From positions 14,639,501 through 14,703,500 of the forward strand of contig OY821745.1 in assembly GCA_963682055.1 (NCBI GenBank): a stretch of 64,000 nucleotides of DNA, written 5' to 3'. This document shows, piece after piece, positions 61,194 to 64,000 of the stretch; position 1 is the first letter of the stretch, and each line of letters begins with the position of its first letter. Source of the DNA: Primula veris. Taxonomy: Eukaryota; Streptophyta; Magnoliopsida; Ericales; Primulaceae. The translations under genes were made by a program, and so were the position numbers. A model generated the notes under the pieces. The model made no database searches. It had not been told where the DNA came from and was given only the letters and a program-made list of their open reading frames with translations.

Positions 61194-61659
61194 CTAAGCC
61201 CCCACATGGGAACAAGACCCTTGGCGGCTTGAAGACCTGCTGCCCACAAGCCGAGCTCGATAAGAGGAGTTTTCCTCAGCAAGACTGTCGTTCGCCGAGC
61301 TAAGAGAAGCAATTTCACCCCTAATAGGAGCATTCTCAACCGTCAAACTTGCTGACCCCTGAGGACCATTATCAAACTCAACATGGGCATACTCCCACAT
61401 CTCCTCGGCCTCATACCAAACGTTCATTTGATGCTCTCTCTCAACTAGTAGCTCATCTAACCGATGATCCAAGGCATCACACTCGGCCCTCTTTTTCCCG
61501 CCATGAATCATCGTTGGGGGAAGCAGAACGCCTAAGGGTTAAGACACCGAACTCCCTCTTAGCCCTAATCATTCGGTGACAAGTCTGAAACAACAACTCA
61601 TCTAAGTCCCTTACCCGGACTTGATCTCTCATCTGAGGATCGGCCATTTGTAAACCCAT
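61194..61659 (-). pseudogene. Antisense minigene gamma: short coiled-coil protein (one frameshift)
   Basis: The ATG at 61659 (MGLQMADPQMRDQVRVRDLD; a second ATG at 61647) runs to EFGVLTLRRSASPNDD, where a frameshift near 61500 joins it to KKRAECDALDHRLDELLVER, MNVWYEAEEMWEYAHVEFDN and SLSSANDSLAEENSSYRARL, ending in an S/R-rich tail at 61194. About 152 residues if joined. TATAAATA lies at 61752-61745, 93 bases before the ATG. The charged, heptad-like sequence suggests a coiled coil; no enzyme motif is present. Confidence 0.5.
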
Positions 61660-61744
61660 GACTAATTTAATATACTCCTTTAGCACTAGGAGGAATTCAT
61701 ATAACAAGAAAGAGAGATGAGAAGGAAGTGGGTTGGAGGCAAGG

Positions 61745-61752
61745 TATTTATA
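61745..61752 (-). promoter_or_regulatory. TATA box of minigene gamma
   Basis: TATAAATA on minus with a CT-rich leader (CTTCTCATCTCTCTTTCTTG) following it. Confidence 0.5.
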
Positions 61753-61966
61753 GAGCATGAAAAACAAAAGTAGTTGAAAAGCACTGACAGATAAGTAAGA
61801 TACAAGCATCTTTGACTGATAAATCATCAGCCATGGTATAGACATCACGTGGGCACGTAAAAAGAGAAAAAAGTAAGAGAAATATTCGACAGTCTGGCAT
61901 ACAATCAAGTAAATAAAGAACAACAAGTACGAAAAGAAACAGGAGAAGGAATAAACATTCATTTCA

Positions 61967-62343
61967 TTAATAAAGATGGGTTACACTGGAAATTATTACA
62001 TCAGGGGATAAAGCAAAACAAAAATGAAAAGAAAAGGAAAAATAGGGTGGTTCGGGCGAGGTAGATCGGTATCGATAAGATGGCCCGACCATATTTGCAG
62101 TATCTTGAAGCGAAGAAGTCACCCATAGAATGTTATTCTCCTCGACCAAAGTCTGGCGAGCACGCCTATAAAAATCTAGCTCGGCCCTCAACCAAGTCAA
62201 TTCCCTCACCATCTCATATGGTGATATTGCATTATCTGCGACTCTCCCTCAGCATCCCGGAGCATCCTTTTCACATTATTATAGGAAGCCTCAAAGGCCT
62301 CCATTTGTAGGGCCAGAGCAGATCTGGTAAAAGAGGCAAACAT
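61967..62343 (-). pseudogene. Antisense minigene beta: short coiled-coil protein (one frameshift)
   Basis: The ATG at 62343 (MFASFTRSALALQMEAFEAS) continues YNNVKRMLRDAEGESQIMQY to a stop at 62206. The next frame overlaps and carries on with ELTWLRAELDFYRRARQTLV and EENNILWV, ending at 61967 at the latest. TATAAATA at 62434-62427 lies 91 bases before the ATG. The first residues (TRSA followed by AFE) resemble minigene delta. About 120 residues if the frames are joined; the C-terminal part after SSLQDTANMVG may be read-through. Confidence 0.5.
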
Positions 62344-62426
62344 GTTAAAGCAGCAAATTTGTAAAAATATGTAGTAAGAGAGAGAACGGTTAAGAGATAA
62401 TGAAGAGAAAATATGCCAAAAAGGGT

Positions 62427-62434
62427 TATTTATA
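62427..62434 (-). promoter_or_regulatory. TATA box of minigene beta
   Basis: TATAAATA on minus with a leader containing CCGTTCTCTCTCTTACTAC. Confidence 0.5.
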
Positions 62435-62869
62435 GAAGGATTAAGAAAAGCGTGAAGTGGGGAATTGCAACCGTTCGCAAATAAACTTCTAGAAACGTGT
62501 CCATTGAAGAGACGCATCTGATGAAGAAGACACTTGGATTCGTGCCAATATTGGATAAATGCAACCATGTGGAAAGATCACTGCACACGTGTCACATTGG
62601 GGAAGTGCAATAGTTTAAAAGAAGGGGAAATACAAAGCATGCACAAAGTCATAGTCTTTTCGAAATTCGGATAGATACGCGCACATAGCTCAATAAAACA
62701 CATCATATCATCACAAAACAGGTGGCAAAAATAGAGAATGCATCATCAAGAAGACAATCCAAAAGGGTAAATCTTGTAAAAACAAATAAATGAACAAGAT
62801 AAGGAAAATGGAAGATATTATTGAATTCAAGAATTCGATTACATAAAAAAAAAAATTGCAAGAAATAAA

Positions 62870-63211
62870 CTATTCAGCAGCAGGACACGCCTCACCACCA
62901 TTACGCCCCTTCTTAGAACGAGCATACAGGTCTTTCAAGGCAAGTTTGTAAACCTTCTTGGATGCCTTGTGCTTGTCCCGAGAAGCCTTAAGCCTTTTGG
63001 CCCGAGCAATAACCTGATACAGGTCAGATCGAGGCAAGGTTAGGGTAGCCTCCAAAGCAGCCACCCTTCCCTCTAGGGCTGGCACCCTTACAGCCTCCCT
63101 CGCCAAGAAGGCAAACCTTCTCTTTAAGAAACGAGTCTTCCTGACCTCACCCTCCAGATAAGCATGATATTCAGAAAAGTTGTCTCCGCTAGATCCATTC
63201 AAATGAGTCAT
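62870..63211 (-). CDS. Antisense minigene alpha: intact 113-aa coiled-coil protein
   Basis: The ATG at 63211 (MTHLNGSSGDNFSEYHAYLE) opens an unbroken frame to the TAG at 62870. It reads GEVRKTRFLKRRFAFLAREA, VPALEGRVAALEATL and ARAKRLKASRDKHKASKKVY, then an acidic-to-basic tail. The leucine, alanine and charged pattern suggests a coiled coil with a basic end. TATAAAAAAG at 63276-63267 is 65 bases before the ATG, and the leader is pyrimidine-rich. It is the first antisense gene inside the 3' LTR and the only one of the four without a frameshift. No known family recognised. The frame also extends upstream of this ATG, but that ATG fits the TATA box. Confidence 0.55.
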   Translation of the reverse strand: MTHLNGSSGDNFSEYHAYLEGEVRKTRFLKRRFAFLAREAVRVPALEGRVAALEATLTLPRSDLYQVIARAKRLKASRDKHKASKKVYKLALKDLYARSKKGRNGGEACPAAE

Positions 63212-63266
63212 GATATCATAGAGAAGATGTAATAATGAGGTATTGAAATGGAAGTAGCAATGAGTC

Positions 63267-63276
63267 TTTTTTATAA
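63267..63276 (-). promoter_or_regulatory. TATA box of minigene alpha
   Basis: TATAAAAAAG on minus, 65 bases before the ATG at 63211. Confidence 0.45.
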
Positions 63277-63493
63277 TGGATAGATAATGGGGAAGGTCAA
63301 GAGTTTCATCGAAAGAAGGCAGCACGCCTGGACTTCCCAAACATCATTAATTGCTACAAAGTAAACAGAGATACAAAACGATTACACTTCTCAAGAAAAC
63401 GTTTGGAATGACAAGGTTGAGATGAAATCCATAAAGACCGAGCACGATGACTCCCTCGTCGCGGAAACCACAACGAAAAAGTTAGGGAGCACT

Positions 63494-64000
63494 TGATACG
63501 ACATGAAAATAATACCCGTTAAGCGATATTCGATAGTAACCCGACCCGTACATCTTTCATGAGAATCCATCACCTTAAACATGGGAAGCATAATTGGTAT
63601 AGAGACATGAAGGTCATTTTTTTATAAAATGGGAAAGGTAATTACCCATTGTACTAACTCCAGTTGATGAAGCCCACTACGTAAAAAGCCCATGATCTGA
63701 CATATGAAAGCGGCACTTGTCAACATCATATGGAGCACGCACCTCTATAAATAGAGTCGAATAGCAGTAGAATAAGGTTATCTGATTTGCAAGCTGGAAA
63801 AGTACAAAAACTTTTCAGAGTTCATCTCACTAGAAAGTATACACAAGAAGTCAAAGTCATAAAACGAAGAGCTACACCGAGCATTGGATAATTAAGATTT
63901 ATAATAGAATTACATTGTAATTCACTCAAATAATCAATAAAGATATTTATTCATCCAAATTATTGTCATCATTTATATAACTATTGTTGAAAAGCACAAC
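63494..64000 (+). repeat. 3' LTR of the Tat-type element (cut by window end)
   Basis: Starts TGATACGACATG and matches the 5' LTR up to 'ttgttgaaaagcac', so about 29 bases are missing. TATAAATAGA recurs at 63746. Confidence 0.92.

Larger units (their letters stand above)
49598..64000 (+). mobile_element. Ty3-gypsy element of the Tat type, over 14.4 kb, 3' end cut by window
   Basis: LTRs at 49598 and 63494 both start TGATACGA and match through the window end; by eye they differ at roughly 35-40 of about 505 positions, so the insertion is not young. The plus strand carries gag, protease, an extra (archaeal-type) RNase H and integrase remnants; reverse transcriptase is missing. Between integrase and 3' LTR lies about 9.4 kb with a hairpin repeat array and several genes on the minus strand. 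The extra RNase H and antisense gene are known marks of the Tat lineage. The 5' flank is AACAT; the 3' flank is outside the window. Confidence 0.88.

Overview
The window looks like intergenic-rich nuclear DNA of a flowering plant, most likely a eudicot. Genes are split by AT-rich introns with plant-type splice sites, there are only two host genes in 64 kb, and the rest is largely nested LTR retrotransposons and MITEs. No bacterial features, CRISPR array, rRNA or convincing tRNA gene was seen.

Left part (1-12.5 kb). A Ty1-copia element on the minus strand enters from the left edge (integrase, protease, gag, primer binding site, 217-bp LTR). It lies directly upstream of the last eight exons of a WDR48/UAF1-type WD40 gene on the plus strand (3502-6875), so it probably sits in an intron of that gene. 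Downstream is a decayed Ty3-gypsy element (gag on minus, LTR to its right), split by a 2.1-kb solo LTR with a perfect 5-bp target duplication, and then a small TRIM element.

Second host gene (14.6-21.0 kb, minus). A seven-exon WAT1-related/UMAMIT (EamA-fold) transporter gene of 343 codons has an intact reading frame. Its introns carry a Mutator-like MITE, a Stowaway-like element and simple repeats, and its 3' UTR is probably spliced.

Middle (21-49 kb). A MITE-rich, AT-rich stretch is followed by an LTR element without recognisable pol (29288-48916), into which two others have inserted: a degenerate copia element in its 5' LTR (30134-36698, CATTA target duplication) and a minus-strand element with about 1-kb LTRs (37450-43782) that encodes a coiled-coil, zinc-knuckle gag-like protein. 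The host element carries arrays of short hairpins.

Right part (49.6-64 kb). A long Ty3-gypsy element of the Tat type (LTRs 49598-50133 and 63494-end) has broken gag, protease, an extra RNase H and integrase, but no reverse transcriptase domain. After a tandem array of about 20 hairpin units, its 3' half is coded on the opposite strand: a spliced antisense gene with the plant-mobile-domain/Transposase_28 fold and coiled coil, then four short coiled-coil genes, each with its own TATA box 65-93 bp before its ATG. This series of antisense minigenes is the most unusual thing in the window.

All family names come from reading translations and comparing them with remembered family motifs. No database search was run.
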